NCBI RefSeq assembly: GCF_000717645.1
Contig: NZ_JNZZ01000018.1
Location: 62,001-126,000, forward strand
Length of the DNA stretch: 64,000 nt
Origin: Streptomyces californicus
GTDB taxonomy: Bacteria > Actinomycetota > Actinomycetes > Streptomycetales > Streptomycetaceae
Reading direction: 5' to 3'
Positions 27,411 to 35,976 of this stretch are shown here, piece after piece. Within the stretch, counting starts at the first letter, position 1. Every line of letters starts with the position of its first letter. A program made the position numbers and the translations under genes. The notes beneath the pieces are model-generated. The model was given only the letters and a program-made list of their open reading frames with translations, ran no database searches and was not told the DNA's origin.

Positions 27411-28538
27411 GTGCGCCCGGTAACCGCGACGGCAACGGCCGTCACCACAGTCCTCGGCGTCGGCGCGGCAGCGGTCGCGGCCGGCCGGTACGCGGGCGAC
27501 GTCGCCCTCAGGTCGACGCCCGGCCGCCCCCTCCCCGCCGACCGGCGGCTCACCGTGCACGCCACGGCGGCCGGCCGGACCACTCTGACCCGGTCCTTCT
27601 CGGCGCTCCGCCCCGGCACCTGGGGCCTCGCGGGCCCCGGCGTCCACGCGGTCGTCGGACCGGTGATCGAGGGCGCCTCCCCGGCCGCCGACACCGTCGT
27701 GCGCAGGCTGGAGAGCGTCGGCCAGGGACTCCTCGAACCGGGCGCGAAGGTCCGGCTCACCCCCGAGCTGTACGGCGGCGACCCGCGCGCCGACCTCGCC
27801 CTGGACCACCAGGACGTCGAGATCCCCGGCGAACTGGGGCCCCTGCCCGCCTGGTACGTCCCCGGCGGGCGCGACACCTGGGTGATCGCCGTGCACGGCC
27901 TCGGCACCACCCGGGCGCACCCCATGAACGTGATGCCGTTCCTGCACCGGCAGAGCCTCCCCGTCCTCGACCTCGCCTACCGGGGCGACGCGGGAGCCCC
28001 GCGCCCCGCCGACGGCGTCGGCCACTTCGGCGCCTCCGAATGGCGCGACGTCGACGCAGCCATCCGCTTCGCCCTGCGCCACGGCGCCCGGAACGTGATC
28101 GTCCACGGCTGGTCCACCGGAGCCACCATGGCCCTGTACGCCGCCGTCGAGTCCCCGCTCCGCGACCGGATCAGCGGCATCGTCCTCGACTCCCCGGTAC
28201 TGGACTGGCAGGCCACCCTGCGCGCCCTGGGCGCCGCCCGGGGCGTACCGGCCGCCCTGCTGCCGCTCGCCGTCCGCGCCGCCCAGGGCCGGACCGGCCT
28301 GAAAGCCGCACCGGTGCTGGAGACCTCCGCACCGGTCACCCTGGACACCCCGACTCTGATCCTGCACGGGCCCGACGACACGATCGCCCCCTGGGAGCCC
28401 TCCCGCGAACTCGCCGCCCGCAGGCCGGAACTGGTCGCCCTCCACGCCGTGCCGCAGGCTCCGCACGCATCGATGTGGAACGCGGACCCGGCCCGCTACG
28501 AGGAGACCCTGCGGCGCTTCCTCACACCCCTGATGTGA
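27411..28538 (+). CDS. Alpha/beta hydrolase family protein
   Basis: About 375 residues. A hydrophobic N-terminal segment (TTVLGVGAAAVAAGRYAG) suggests membrane attachment. The hydrolase domain starts near residue 150: WVIAVHGLGTTRAHPM forms the oxyanion region, VIVHGWSTGATMALYAA holds the nucleophile serine in GWSTG, the acid is in LILHGPDDTIAPWEP, and the histidine in PQAPHASMWN. Substrate unknown (esterase or peptidase). GTG 27411 is used here; an earlier in-frame GTG at 27381 is also possible. Neither has a good ribosome site. Confidence 0.85.
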   Translation: MRPVTATATAVTTVLGVGAAAVAAGRYAGDVALRSTPGRPLPADRRLTVHATAAGRTTLTRSFSALRPGTWGLAGPGVHAVVGPVIEGASPAADTVVRRLESVGQGLLEPGAKVRLTPELYGGDPRADLALDHQDVEIPGELGPLPAWYVPGGRDTWVIAVHGLGTTRAHPMNVMPFLHRQSLPVLDLAYRGDAGAPRPADGVGHFGASEWRDVDAAIRFALRHGARNVIVHGWSTGATMALYAAVESPLRDRISGIVLDSPVLDWQATLRALGAARGVPAALLPLAVRAAQGRTGLKAAPVLETSAPVTLDTPTLILHGPDDTIAPWEPSRELAARRPELVALHAVPQAPHASMWNADPARYEETLRRFLTPLM

Positions 28539-28647
28539 GCCGATGGGGTGAACTCTCCCCCTTGTCGTCGCGTCGCGGGAACCTTTCCCGTACCGGCGAA
28601 ACGCCTTCCGTTTGGGCTTTCGGGCCGTCAGGGGCAAGACTGCTCCC

Positions 28648-30072
28648 GTGACGTCCCGTACTCCGCGCGACTCCAGGCTGCGACTTGTCCGCCCGCGACC
28701 CCTCGCCACCGCCCGCAAAGCGGTGACCACCCGGCGTACCAGGCCGGCGCCCCGGCCCCCCGAGGGCACCCCGCCCCGGGCGGAACTGGCCCGCCAGGCC
28801 AGGACGGTCCTCGCCGACGCCGTACGCATCGCCCACTGGGCGGCCGGCGCCCCCGGCCCGGGCACCACCGCCCCGCTCGCGGCCCACGCCCTCGAACGGG
28901 CGGCCACCGCCCTGGAGCTCTCCCCGGCCCAGGTCCGGGCGGGCTGGGACCGGGCCCGGCTGGCCGGACTGATCGAACTGCACGGCGACACCGCGCGCCC
29001 CGGCTGGCGGCTGCGCGCCTGGGACCGCGACGACTCCGCCGTCCTGCGCGGCTGGGTGGCGCTCTTCGACGCCTGGTCGCTCGTCCACGCCGCCCCCGCC
29101 GGCATCGAGGCGGGCGCGGTCGCCGAAGCCGTCGAGGCCGTGCCCCAGGTGCTCTCGCTCCTCCAGCTCTCCGCGGGCCCCGTCACCGTCCCCGCGCTGC
29201 TGGACCTCCTCGGCCAGCGCGTCGCGGAACTCCACGAGGAGCGCTGCGAAGTCCCCCTGGGGCCCGGCAGACCCGCCACCGCCACGACCGCGGCGGGGAC
29301 GACCGCCGACCGGCCCGACCCCGCCGCAACGACCGGCGGCACCGACGCCGACCTCAACGCCCTGCTGCTCGACTGGGCCCTGGAGGGCCTCGCCGCCGTC
29401 GGGGCGCTCACCCTCGGCCACGGCCACGCCACCCTCACCCCCCTCGGCAACTGGGCGGTCTGGGTCAAGCTGGAACAGATCTGCGTCGCCGCCCAGAGCC
29501 CGGCCGGCAACATCGAGCAGTCCGCCGCCGACATGCTCCTCGGCTGCGCCCGCCTCACCCCCGGCCCGGCCCGCGACGAATACCGCGCCTGGCTCGCCGC
29601 CCGCACGGTCGGCAGCGCCGTCGCCGAACTGCTCACCGTCGCCCGGGGCCAGGACGCCCTGCTGCGCGGACTGGCCTTCGAGGCGCTGCGCGTCGTCGGC
29701 GCCCCCGCCGAACCCGAGGTCCGCGCCGTCCTCGCCGAACCCTCGCTGCGCCCCTACGCGCTCCTCTGGCTCGCCGAGTACGAGGGCAACGACCCCGACG
29801 ACGCCCAGGACGTCCTCAGCCGCGAGGAGGCCACCTGGCTCTGGGTCGACACCGCCGCCGCCGTCGCCGACCACGGCGAGACCGGGCTGCTCGTGCGCCA
29901 TCTCGACACCGCCGTGCAGGGCACCGTCCCCGCGCTCCTCGACGAGGTCAGGGCCGTCGGCCACCCCCGCACCGTCCAGGTGCTGGTGGCCCTCGCCGCG
30001 GCCCACCCGGACCCGGCCCTCGCCAAGGCGGTCCGCCGGGCCGCCTTCCAGGTCCACACCGGGGGAGCCTGA
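28648..30072 (+). CDS. Large Ala/Leu-rich helical protein, HEAT-like, unknown function
   Basis: 474 residues, soluble. After a basic N-terminal 40 residues (RLRLVRPRPLATARKAVTTR) the protein is almost all helical. Residues 60-220 recall the SEC-C/plasmid-pRiA4b-like hypothetical proteins of Streptomyces, and the last 180 residues (GSAVAELLTVARGQDALLRG, LRVVGAPAEPEVRAVLAEPS) look like HEAT-type repeats. An Ala/Thr-rich disordered insert lies near 205-235. GTG 28648 is used; the frame also opens at 28612. I cannot assign a function. Its promoter gap has a GGGGTGAACTCTCCCC mini-hairpin. Confidence 0.75.
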   Translation: MTSRTPRDSRLRLVRPRPLATARKAVTTRRTRPAPRPPEGTPPRAELARQARTVLADAVRIAHWAAGAPGPGTTAPLAAHALERAATALELSPAQVRAGWDRARLAGLIELHGDTARPGWRLRAWDRDDSAVLRGWVALFDAWSLVHAAPAGIEAGAVAEAVEAVPQVLSLLQLSAGPVTVPALLDLLGQRVAELHEERCEVPLGPGRPATATTAAGTTADRPDPAATTGGTDADLNALLLDWALEGLAAVGALTLGHGHATLTPLGNWAVWVKLEQICVAAQSPAGNIEQSAADMLLGCARLTPGPARDEYRAWLAARTVGSAVAELLTVARGQDALLRGLAFEALRVVGAPAEPEVRAVLAEPSLRPYALLWLAEYEGNDPDDAQDVLSREEATWLWVDTAAAVADHGETGLLVRHLDTAVQGTVPALLDEVRAVGHPRTVQVLVALAAAHPDPALAKAVRRAAFQVHTGGA

Positions 30073-30096
30073 GCCGTACGCTCCCGGGGCCTCCGC

Positions 30097-30510
30097 TCAA
30101 CCGGCGGACCCCGGGGCGTACGTCCCGAAGCTCCACACGTTGCCCTCGGCGTCCCGCGCCATGTAGTCCCGGGAGCCGTAGTCCTGGTCGGTGGGGTCCA
30201 TGAGGATCTCCACGCCGAACGCCCTGGCGCGGGCGCAGTGCTCGTCCACCTCGTCCACCACCACGTACACCCCCGCCGGGCCGGCGCCGGCCATCGCCCG
30301 CGCGAACACGCCCTCGCGCCCCTTGGACCCGAGCATCACCCTGCCGTTGCCCTGGGACAGCTCGGCGTGCAGAACGCTGCCGTCCTCGCCCGTGTAGACC
30401 GCCTCCTCGGTGAAGCCGAGACCTTCCGTCAGCGTCCTGATGGCCGCCCGCGCGTCCTCGTACAGAAGCGTCGGGCAGACCGTCGCAACCGGGTTCTCCG
30501 CGCCCGCCAT
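30097..30510 (-). CDS. VOC family protein, glyoxalase/bleomycin-resistance type
   Basis: 137 residues. Single VOC fold beginning VCPTLLYEDARAAIRTLTEG and ending YMARDAEGNVWSFGTYAPG, the PhnB/YdcJ-like glyoxalase group. DEVDEHCARARAFGVEIL is the usual second-half helix. Function not predictable from sequence alone. ATG 30510 has GGAGAGG nine bases upstream; a GTG nine bases earlier overlaps that site. It converges with the HEAT-like gene, and a GC-rich inverted repeat (CCCGGGGCC... and GGACCCCGGGG) spans the junction and probably ends both transcripts. Confidence 0.85.
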   Translation of the reverse strand: MAGAENPVATVCPTLLYEDARAAIRTLTEGLGFTEEAVYTGEDGSVLHAELSQGNGRVMLGSKGREGVFARAMAGAGPAGVYVVVDEVDEHCARARAFGVEILMDPTDQDYGSRDYMARDAEGNVWSFGTYAPGSAG

Positions 30511-30627
30511 CGCACTCACCTCTCCCGTCGACCGCCGTCATGATGTGACCTGCGTCTCAGTCTTCCACCGGCCACTGACAACGGCAGCGGCAAGAGCCGG
30601 CAGAAGCAGGGCGGCGGGCGCGCCCGG

Positions 30628-31518
30628 TCAGCCGAAGGTGTCGCACCGCGCCATGTCGCCCGTACGGAACCCGGTGGAGAACCACCGCTGCCGCTGCGCC
30701 GCCGAGCCGTGCGTCCAGGACTCCGGCGTGACCCGGCCCTGGTACCGCTCCTGGATCCGGTCGTCGCCGACCGCCGCCGCCGCGTCCAGGCCGTCCCTGA
30801 TGTCCGCCCGGGTCAGCTCCGTGATCAGCGGCCGGCCCGTCGACTCGTCCGGCGTCGTCGTCGCGTGGTGCGCCCAGACCCCGGCGTAGCAGTCGGCCTG
30901 CAGCTCCACCTTCACCGCGTTGCTGTCCTCGCCCTGCCGCCCGTCCTGTGACCGGGCGAGCGTGCCCATCAGGTTCTGGACGTGGTGGCCGTACTCGTGC
31001 GCCACCACGTACGCCTGCGCGAACGGGCCGCCGCTGGAGCCGAACTTCGTCCGCAGGTCGTCGAAGAACCCGAGGTCCAGATAGACCCGGCGGTCTCCGG
31101 GGCAGTAGAACGGCCCGACCGCCGAGGTCGCCGACCCGCAGGCCGTGCCCACCCGCCCGCTGAACAGGACCGTCCGCGCCCCCTCGTACTTCGCGCTCCG
31201 CCGCCGGAACTCCTGCCGCCAGAAGTCCTGCACGCTGTTGACGACGGCCACCGTCCGGCAGTCCTCCCGGCTGTTCGCGTCCTGCCCCTTCAGACAGCTC
31301 TCCTGCACCTGCCCCGCCGAGGAGGCCGTCGCCGCCGGGTCCGGCCCGTCCGAGGTGAGGCCGAGCTGGTCGGGGCCGACACCGAAGAGCAGGCCCAGGA
31401 CCAGGGCGATCACCCCGGCGATCCCGCCGCCCACGGTGGCCCGCCCGCCCGGGATCCGGCTGCCGCGCACGTCCTGGACCTCGGAGGTGTCCAGATCGGC
31501 GTCGTCGTCGAACTGCAC
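30628..31518 (-). CDS. Neutral zinc metallopeptidase, YpfJ type
   Basis: 296 residues. A short acidic cytoplasmic N-terminus, one membrane helix (GGGIAGVIALVLGLLFGVG, residues 30-48) and an extracytoplasmic peptidase domain. The zinc site is HEYGHH in YVVAHEYGHHVQNLMG, with the further acid in VKVELQADCYAGVWAHH. This is the DUF2342/YpfJ putative neutral zinc peptidase family. The start is GTG 31518. Divergent from the ABC-F gene with about 200 bp between. Substrate unknown. Confidence 0.9.
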   Translation of the reverse strand: MQFDDDADLDTSEVQDVRGSRIPGGRATVGGGIAGVIALVLGLLFGVGPDQLGLTSDGPDPAATASSAGQVQESCLKGQDANSREDCRTVAVVNSVQDFWRQEFRRRSAKYEGARTVLFSGRVGTACGSATSAVGPFYCPGDRRVYLDLGFFDDLRTKFGSSGGPFAQAYVVAHEYGHHVQNLMGTLARSQDGRQGEDSNAVKVELQADCYAGVWAHHATTTPDESTGRPLITELTRADIRDGLDAAAAVGDDRIQERYQGRVTPESWTHGSAAQRQRWFSTGFRTGDMARCDTFG

Positions 31519-31623
31519 GTCGCACCACCCTCGGGCTCGGGCGGGCGACGGCGTGCCGCCCTGCGCCGAGTATCGGACGGTTCGTCCCTCCGGGCACGCG
31601 GAAAAGCAGTTGCGCGCCGCCAG

Positions 31624-31660
31624 TAGAATGGGCCGTATGGCCTTTCTCCTTGTGCATTAG
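31624..31660 (+). promoter_or_regulatory. Leaderless promoter and 7-codon leader peptide before the ABC-F gene
   Basis: A -10 hexamer TAGAAT (31624-31629) is followed seven bases later by ATG 31637, opening the tiny frame MAFLLVH and a TAG stop at 31658-31660. No ribosome site precedes it, so the RNA probably starts at this ATG. An A-tract (AAAA at 31602-31605) lies upstream of TTGCGC, which recalls WhiB7/WblC-type promoters. The 60-base spacer to the ABC-F GTG would let ribosome stalling on the leader control the main gene, as for other ABC-F resistance genes. Confidence 0.5.
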
Positions 31661-31720
31661 CGGCGTCGAGAGACCTCCGCCCTCGTCCCTCCGCCGTCCA
31701 TACTGCCCTGGAGTTTTTCC

Positions 31721-33319
31721 GTGATCACCGCTTCCGGCATCGAGCTGCGCGCCGGCGCCCGCATCCTCATCGAGTCCGCCTCCTTCCGTATCGCCAAGGG
31801 CGACCGCATCGGCCTCGTCGGCCGCAACGGAGCGGGCAAGACCACCCTCACCAAGTGCCTCGCGGGCGAGGGCGCCCCCGCCGCCGGAACCATTACCAAG
31901 TCCGGCGAGGTGGGCTACCTCCCGCAGGACCCGCGCACCGGCGACCTCGACGTCCTCGCCCGGGACCGCATCCTCTCCGCCCGCGGTCTCGACGAGATCC
32001 TGCGCAAGATGCACGAGAACGAGGACCGGATGGCGAACGGCAAGGGCGCCACCCGCGAGAAGGCGATGAAGAAGTACGAGCGCCTGGAGACCGAGTTCCT
32101 CACCAAGGGCGGATACGCCGCCGAGGCCGAGGCCGCCACCATCGCCGCCGCGCTCAACCTCCCCGACCGGGTCCTCGGACAGCCCCTGCACACCCTCTCC
32201 GGTGGTCAGCGCCGCCGCGTCGAGCTGGCCCGCATCCTCTTCTCGGACGCCGACACCCTCCTCCTCGACGAGCCGACCAACCACCTCGACGCCGACTCCA
32301 TCGTCTGGCTGCGCGACTACCTCAAGTCCTACCGGGGCGGCTTCGTCGTGATCTCCCACGACGTCGACCTGGTCGAGACGGTCGTCAACAAGGTCTTCTA
32401 CCTCGACGCCAACCGCTCCCAGATCGACATCTACAACATGGGCTGGAAGCTCTACCAGCAGCAGCGCGAGGCCGACGAGAAGCGCCGCAAGCGCGAGCGC
32501 CAGAACGCCGAGAAGAAGGCCGCCGCCCTCAACTCGCAGGCCGACAAGATGCGCGCCAAGGCCACCAAGACCGTCGCCGCGCAGAACATGGCCAAGCGGG
32601 CCGACCGGCTGCTGGCCGGACTGGAGGCCGTCCGGGTCTCCGACAAGGTCGCCAAGCTCCGCTTCCCCGAGCCCGCGCCCTGCGGCAAGACCCCGCTGAT
32701 GGCGGAGGGGCTCTCCAAGTCCTACGGCTCGCTGGAGATCTTCACCGACGTCGACCTCGCCATCGACAAGGGCTCCCGCGTCGTCATCCTCGGCCTCAAC
32801 GGCGCCGGCAAGACCACGCTGCTGCGTCTGCTCGGCGGCGCGGAGAAGCCCGACACCGGCGAGATCATCCAGGGCCACGGCCTCAAGCTCGGCTACTACG
32901 CCCAGGAGCACGAGACCCTCGACCCGGAGCGCACGGTCCTGGAGAACATGCGCTCCGCAGCCCCCGACCTCGACCTCGTCGAGGTCCGCAAGACGCTCGG
33001 CTCCTTCCTCTTCTCCGGCGACGACGTCGACAAGCCCGCGGGCGTGCTCTCCGGCGGCGAGAAGACCCGGCTCGCCCTCGCGACCCTGGTCGTCTCCTCC
33101 GCCAACGTGCTCCTCCTCGACGAGCCGACGAACAACCTCGACCCCGCCAGCCGCGAGGAGATCCTCGGCGCGCTGCGCACCTACAAGGGCGCGGTCGTCC
33201 TCGTCACCCACGACGAGGGCGCGGTCGAGGCGCTCCAGCCGGAGCGGATCATCCTGCTCCCGGACGGCGTCGAGGACCTCTGGGGAGCGGACTACCGCGA
33301 CCTCGTCGCCCTGGCCTGA
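31721..33319 (+). CDS. ABC-F family ATP-binding protein (ribosome-associated)
   Basis: 532 residues with two ABC domains and no membrane segments. Walker A at 34-42 (GRNGAGKTT) and 358-366 (GLNGAGKTT); signatures LSGGQRRRVELARIL and LSGGEKTRLALATL; Walker B LLLDEPTNHLD and LLLDEPTNNLD. A basic helical linker (ADEKRRKRERQNAEKKAAA) joins them as in translation factors and antibiotic-protection proteins. It closely resembles mycobacterial Rv1473. GTG 31721 has CTGGAG seven bases upstream. A leader peptide precedes it and a small HTH gene and enoyl-CoA hydratase follow, echoing Rv1472-Rv1473-Rv1473A. Confidence 0.93.
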   Translation: MITASGIELRAGARILIESASFRIAKGDRIGLVGRNGAGKTTLTKCLAGEGAPAAGTITKSGEVGYLPQDPRTGDLDVLARDRILSARGLDEILRKMHENEDRMANGKGATREKAMKKYERLETEFLTKGGYAAEAEAATIAAALNLPDRVLGQPLHTLSGGQRRRVELARILFSDADTLLLDEPTNHLDADSIVWLRDYLKSYRGGFVVISHDVDLVETVVNKVFYLDANRSQIDIYNMGWKLYQQQREADEKRRKRERQNAEKKAAALNSQADKMRAKATKTVAAQNMAKRADRLLAGLEAVRVSDKVAKLRFPEPAPCGKTPLMAEGLSKSYGSLEIFTDVDLAIDKGSRVVILGLNGAGKTTLLRLLGGAEKPDTGEIIQGHGLKLGYYAQEHETLDPERTVLENMRSAAPDLDLVEVRKTLGSFLFSGDDVDKPAGVLSGGEKTRLALATLVVSSANVLLLDEPTNNLDPASREEILGALRTYKGAVVLVTHDEGAVEALQPERIILLPDGVEDLWGADYRDLVALA

Positions 33320-33507
33320 TCCACGGAAACCGACCGCCCCCCGCCCCGGGGCGCGGGCCGGTCTGACCGCCCGGACGGAGCGTCCGATCTCCGGAGATGG
33401 ATCATTCGGCCTACGAGTGGTCCGTCATCTGCGTGAGAACCTCTCGTACTCCGGTGGTGCGCCCGGCGCTCACCCGCCGCGCGCCCCCTCCGGGACGGCT
33501 TTTCCCC

Positions 33508-33551
33508 GTACGGCCCTGACCTGCCGGTTCTCCGGCGAGGCAGGGCCGTAC
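33508..33551. terminator. Long stem-loop between ABC-F and small HTH gene
   Basis: GTACGGCCCTG (33508-33518) pairs exactly with CAGGGCCGTAC (33541-33551), and inner CCTGCCGG/CCGGCGAGG nearly extends the stem around a TTCT loop. The 387-bp gap 33320-33706 also has a GC-rich imperfect hairpin just after the ABC-F stop. The rest of the gap shows no supported gene. The stem-loop may be a terminator or lie in the leader of the HTH gene. Confidence 0.55.
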
Positions 33552-33706
33552 CTTCGTGCGGGCCCTCTGGAATCGGGGATTCCGATCGTGTCGACGCCCT
33601 TCCCGTCCGGGAAACCGCGCGCACCGACCTTGCCGAATGGGTGGCCAGGAAGCGCGGGAGGGGTGATCATGAGAGTCCAGAGCGCACTTCCCATGAGGAG
33701 GCACGG

Positions 33707-33928
33707 GTGGCCGAGACTCTGAAGAAGGGCAGCCGGGTGACCGGCGCCGCGCGTGACAAGCTCGCGGCAGACCTGAAGAAGAAGTACGACTCCGGTGCGA
33801 GCATCAGGGCGCTGGCCGAGGAAACCGGCCGGTCCTACGGGTTCGTCCACCGGATGCTCAGCGAGTCCGGAGTCACGCTGCGAGGACGCGGCGGCGCGAC
33901 ACGGGGCAAGAAGGCCGCTTCGGCCTGA
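33707..33928 (+). CDS. Small helix-turn-helix protein, Rv1473A-like
   Basis: 73 residues, very basic. After KKGSRVTGAARDKLAADLKK the HTH is ASIRALAEETGRSYGFVHRM, a resolvase-like recognition pattern, and the tail RGRGGATRGKKAASA is basic. GTG 33707 has GAGGAGG six bases upstream, which excludes the longer frame opening at 33641. It lies between an ABC-F gene and an enoyl-CoA hydratase, as does the small regulator Rv1473A in mycobacteria. Widespread in actinomycetes; role unknown, possibly regulation of the ABC-F gene. Confidence 0.85.
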   Translation: MAETLKKGSRVTGAARDKLAADLKKKYDSGASIRALAEETGRSYGFVHRMLSESGVTLRGRGGATRGKKAASA

Positions 33929-33974
33929 GGCCACGGGTCTCCGACGTCTTCGGGCCCAACGGAATTCGGGGTGG

Positions 33975-34006
33975 CCACCCGGTCGGCCGCACGGTCGACC
34001 GGGTGG
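33975..34006 (+). terminator. Terminator after the small HTH gene
   Basis: CCACCCGGTCG (33975-33985) and CGACCGGGTGG (33996-34006) form a perfect 11-bp stem with a ten-base loop, 46 bases past the stop, followed by TTACTGTT. It separates the HTH gene from the enoyl-CoA hydratase. Confidence 0.75.
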
Positions 34007-34063
34007 TTACTGTTCAGTCACTTAGATCCTTCGTGCTGACCGCACCCCATCCGGAGGCGCCCC

Positions 34064-34855
34064 ATGACCTCGCTCGACACTGTGCTCGACAAGGACGGCG
34101 TACGGCTCACCGTCGACGACGCCGTCGCCACGGTGACGCTCACCAACCCGGCCAAGCGCAACGCCCAGTCTCCCGCTCTGTGGCGGGCGTTGACGGAAGC
34201 CGGACGGGCGCTGCCCGGCACGGTGCGGGTCGTGGTGCTGCGCGGCGAGGGCAAGTCCTTCTCCGCCGGCCTCGACCGGCAGGCGTTCACGCCCGAGGGC
34301 TTCGACGGCGAGCCGTCGTTCCTCGACATGGCGCGCGGCCCCGAGGCCGACCTGGACGCCACCATCGCCGAGTACCAGGAGGCGTTCACCTGGTGGCGCC
34401 GCAACGACCTGGTGTCGATCGCGACGGTCCAGGGCCATGCCATCGGCGCCGGCTTCCAGCTCGCCCTCGCCTGTGACCTGCGCATCGTCGCCGAGGACGT
34501 GCAGTTCGCCATGCGCGAGACCAGCCTCGGCCTCGTTCCCGACCTCACGGGCACCCACCCCCTGGTGCATCTCGTGGGGTACGCCCGCGCGCTGGAGATC
34601 TGCGCCACCGGCCGCTTCGTGCACGCGGAGGAGGCCGAGCGCACCGGTCTCGCCAACCTCGTCGTGGCCGGCGACCAGCTCGACGCGGCGGCCCGCGACC
34701 TGGCCGCCGCGCTGGTGGCGGCCCCCCGCGACGCCGTCGTCGAGACGAAGGCCCTGCTGGCCGGGGCGCTCTCGCGCGACTACGAGCAGCAGCGCGTCGC
34801 GGAGCGGGCCGCCCAGGGCCGCCGCCTGCGCGATCTGGCGGGCATCACCGACTAG
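34064..34855 (+). CDS. Enoyl-CoA hydratase/isomerase family protein
   Basis: 263 residues, crotonase fold. Oxyanion-hole segments are VVLRGEGKSFSAGLDRQAF and VQGHAIGAGFQLALACDLR. The first catalytic glutamate position of hydratases lies in AMRETSLGLVPDLTGTHPL, where the usual second glutamate is not obvious, so it may be an isomerase or other crotonase rather than a true hydratase. ATG 34064 has GGAGG seven bases upstream. Its neighbourhood matches mycobacterial echA12 next to Rv1473. Confidence 0.88.
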   Translation: MTSLDTVLDKDGVRLTVDDAVATVTLTNPAKRNAQSPALWRALTEAGRALPGTVRVVVLRGEGKSFSAGLDRQAFTPEGFDGEPSFLDMARGPEADLDATIAEYQEAFTWWRRNDLVSIATVQGHAIGAGFQLALACDLRIVAEDVQFAMRETSLGLVPDLTGTHPLVHLVGYARALEICATGRFVHAEEAERTGLANLVVAGDQLDAAARDLAAALVAAPRDAVVETKALLAGALSRDYEQQRVAERAAQGRRLRDLAGITD

Positions 34856-34936
34856 CGCGGTCGTCCGGCCGTTCGGCGCCGGACGATCCTCCGCCCCGGC
34901 CGCCGGACGCACGGTCCGGCGGCCGGTAGCGCGGGC

Positions 34937-35074
34937 GTACCGCTGAGCCTGGCGTACGTGCCGTCGACCCCGCGCGTGCCGCTGAACCCGGCGTACGTAC
35001 CGCTGAACCCGGAGTACGTGCCGCCGACCTGGTGCGTGCCGCTGAACCCGGCATCCGTACCGCCCGCCCCGCGC
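34937..35074. repeat. Seven tandem 18/21-bp units in convergent intergenic gap
   Basis: Units start at 34937, 34958, 34976, 34997, 35018, 35036 and 35057, with lengths 21-18-21-21-18-21-18. The 21-bp type is GTRCCGCTGAACCCGGnGTAC or close; the 18-bp type is GTGCCGYCGACCnnGnGC. All lengths are multiples of three and one frame would read VPLNPAY-like repeats, but the gap (34856-35094) lies between the 3' ends of two genes and no ribosome site supports translation. Confidence 0.8.
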
Positions 35075-35094
35075 GCACCGCTGGCCGACGCGTC

Positions 35095-35868
35095 TCAGCC
35101 GCGGCGGCCGTCCCGGTCGCCGCTGGTGCCGGCGTCCCCCGGTGGCCCCACCACGTCCGTGACCAGCACCGACACCGGCAGTCGCCGGTCCAGGGCGGCG
35201 GTCACCGCCGAGTGCACCGACCGGGCGACCTCCCGCGCGCCGCGGTTCCCGTCCGTCGCCACCTCGACCCGTACGTGGTCCGCGGCCGTGTGCACGGGCG
35301 CGCCCAGGACCCGGGTGAGCGAGACGACGCCCGGCACCCCGGCGGCCGCCAACGCCACCGGACCGTCCGCCTCCGCGACCGGGACCGCCGGCCCGGCCCG
35401 CCCCGTCACCTGATCGGGCGCACCGTCCGTCAGCAATGCCGTCACCGTCAGGTCCACCTCGGTGATCTCCAGCCCCAGCCGGGCCGCGGCGGCGGTGAGG
35501 AGCGCCGTGCGCAGGGCCGCCGCCACGTCGGGCAGCGGCCGGTCCAGCGCGGCCGAGAACTCCGCCTCGATCCGCAGCGGCACCGGCGGCAGCGCGCCCG
35601 GCGGAGCCGGTGCGGCCGCCGGGGCGCCGGGCGGGGACGCGGGCGGCGCGCCGCCCGCCATCGCCTCCTCCGCCGGACCGATCCGCAGCTTCCCCAGCAC
35701 CGTTCCGGGGTGGGCCGCCGCCCCGCGCAGCACCGATGCGGCAGCCGTCTCCGCGATCCAGGACCCCTCCGCCGGAGCGCCCAGGGGCAGCAGTCTGCCC
35801 AGGCCGAGCCGTTCCCGTACCGCAGCGGTCCATCCGTCGGCCCTCTCCGGGCCCCGCGCCGTAGTCAT
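35095..35868 (-). CDS. Nucleopolyhedrovirus P10-like family protein, Asp23 cluster
   Basis: 257 residues, soluble, Ala/Pro/Val-rich. It belongs to the group that Streptomyces annotations call P10-like; the name carries no function. A Pro/Ala hinge (PPASPPGAPAAAPAPPGALP) splits it near residue 95-115. Two segments after it (EITEVDLTVTALLTD, VRVEVATDGNRGAREVARSV) resemble Asp23/Gls24 strands, including a C-terminal LPVSVLVTDVVG. ATG 35868 gives MTTARGPERADGWTAAVRER. It is divergent from the Asp23 operon, so a shared role in envelope stress is likely. Confidence 0.75.
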   Translation of the reverse strand: MTTARGPERADGWTAAVRERLGLGRLLPLGAPAEGSWIAETAAASVLRGAAAHPGTVLGKLRIGPAEEAMAGGAPPASPPGAPAAAPAPPGALPPVPLRIEAEFSAALDRPLPDVAAALRTALLTAAAARLGLEITEVDLTVTALLTDGAPDQVTGRAGPAVPVAEADGPVALAAAGVPGVVSLTRVLGAPVHTAADHVRVEVATDGNRGAREVARSVHSAVTAALDRRLPVSVLVTDVVGPPGDAGTSGDRDGRRG

Positions 35869-35976
35869 CGCCCCAGCCTGCCGTATCCACGGCGCGAGAT
35901 CGCGAAAGCGCACTTAACGTGGGCAACGAAGTCCCCTGTCCCGATGATCCCGAATGTCCCGAAGGGAAGAGCGGCG

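Noticed and set aside
26312..27925. 537-codon minus-strand frame over the class II aldolase
   Set aside because: No start/RBS or domain; the aldolase has zinc motifs on the plus strand.
34958..35413. 151-codon plus frame through the VPLNP repeats
   Set aside because: It continues antisense into the P10-like gene and has no ribosome site; kept only as a repeat with a note.
34022..35926. 634-codon minus-strand frame across the enoyl-CoA hydratase and repeat array
   Set aside because: It is the complement of a clear crotonase gene and of non-coding repeats.
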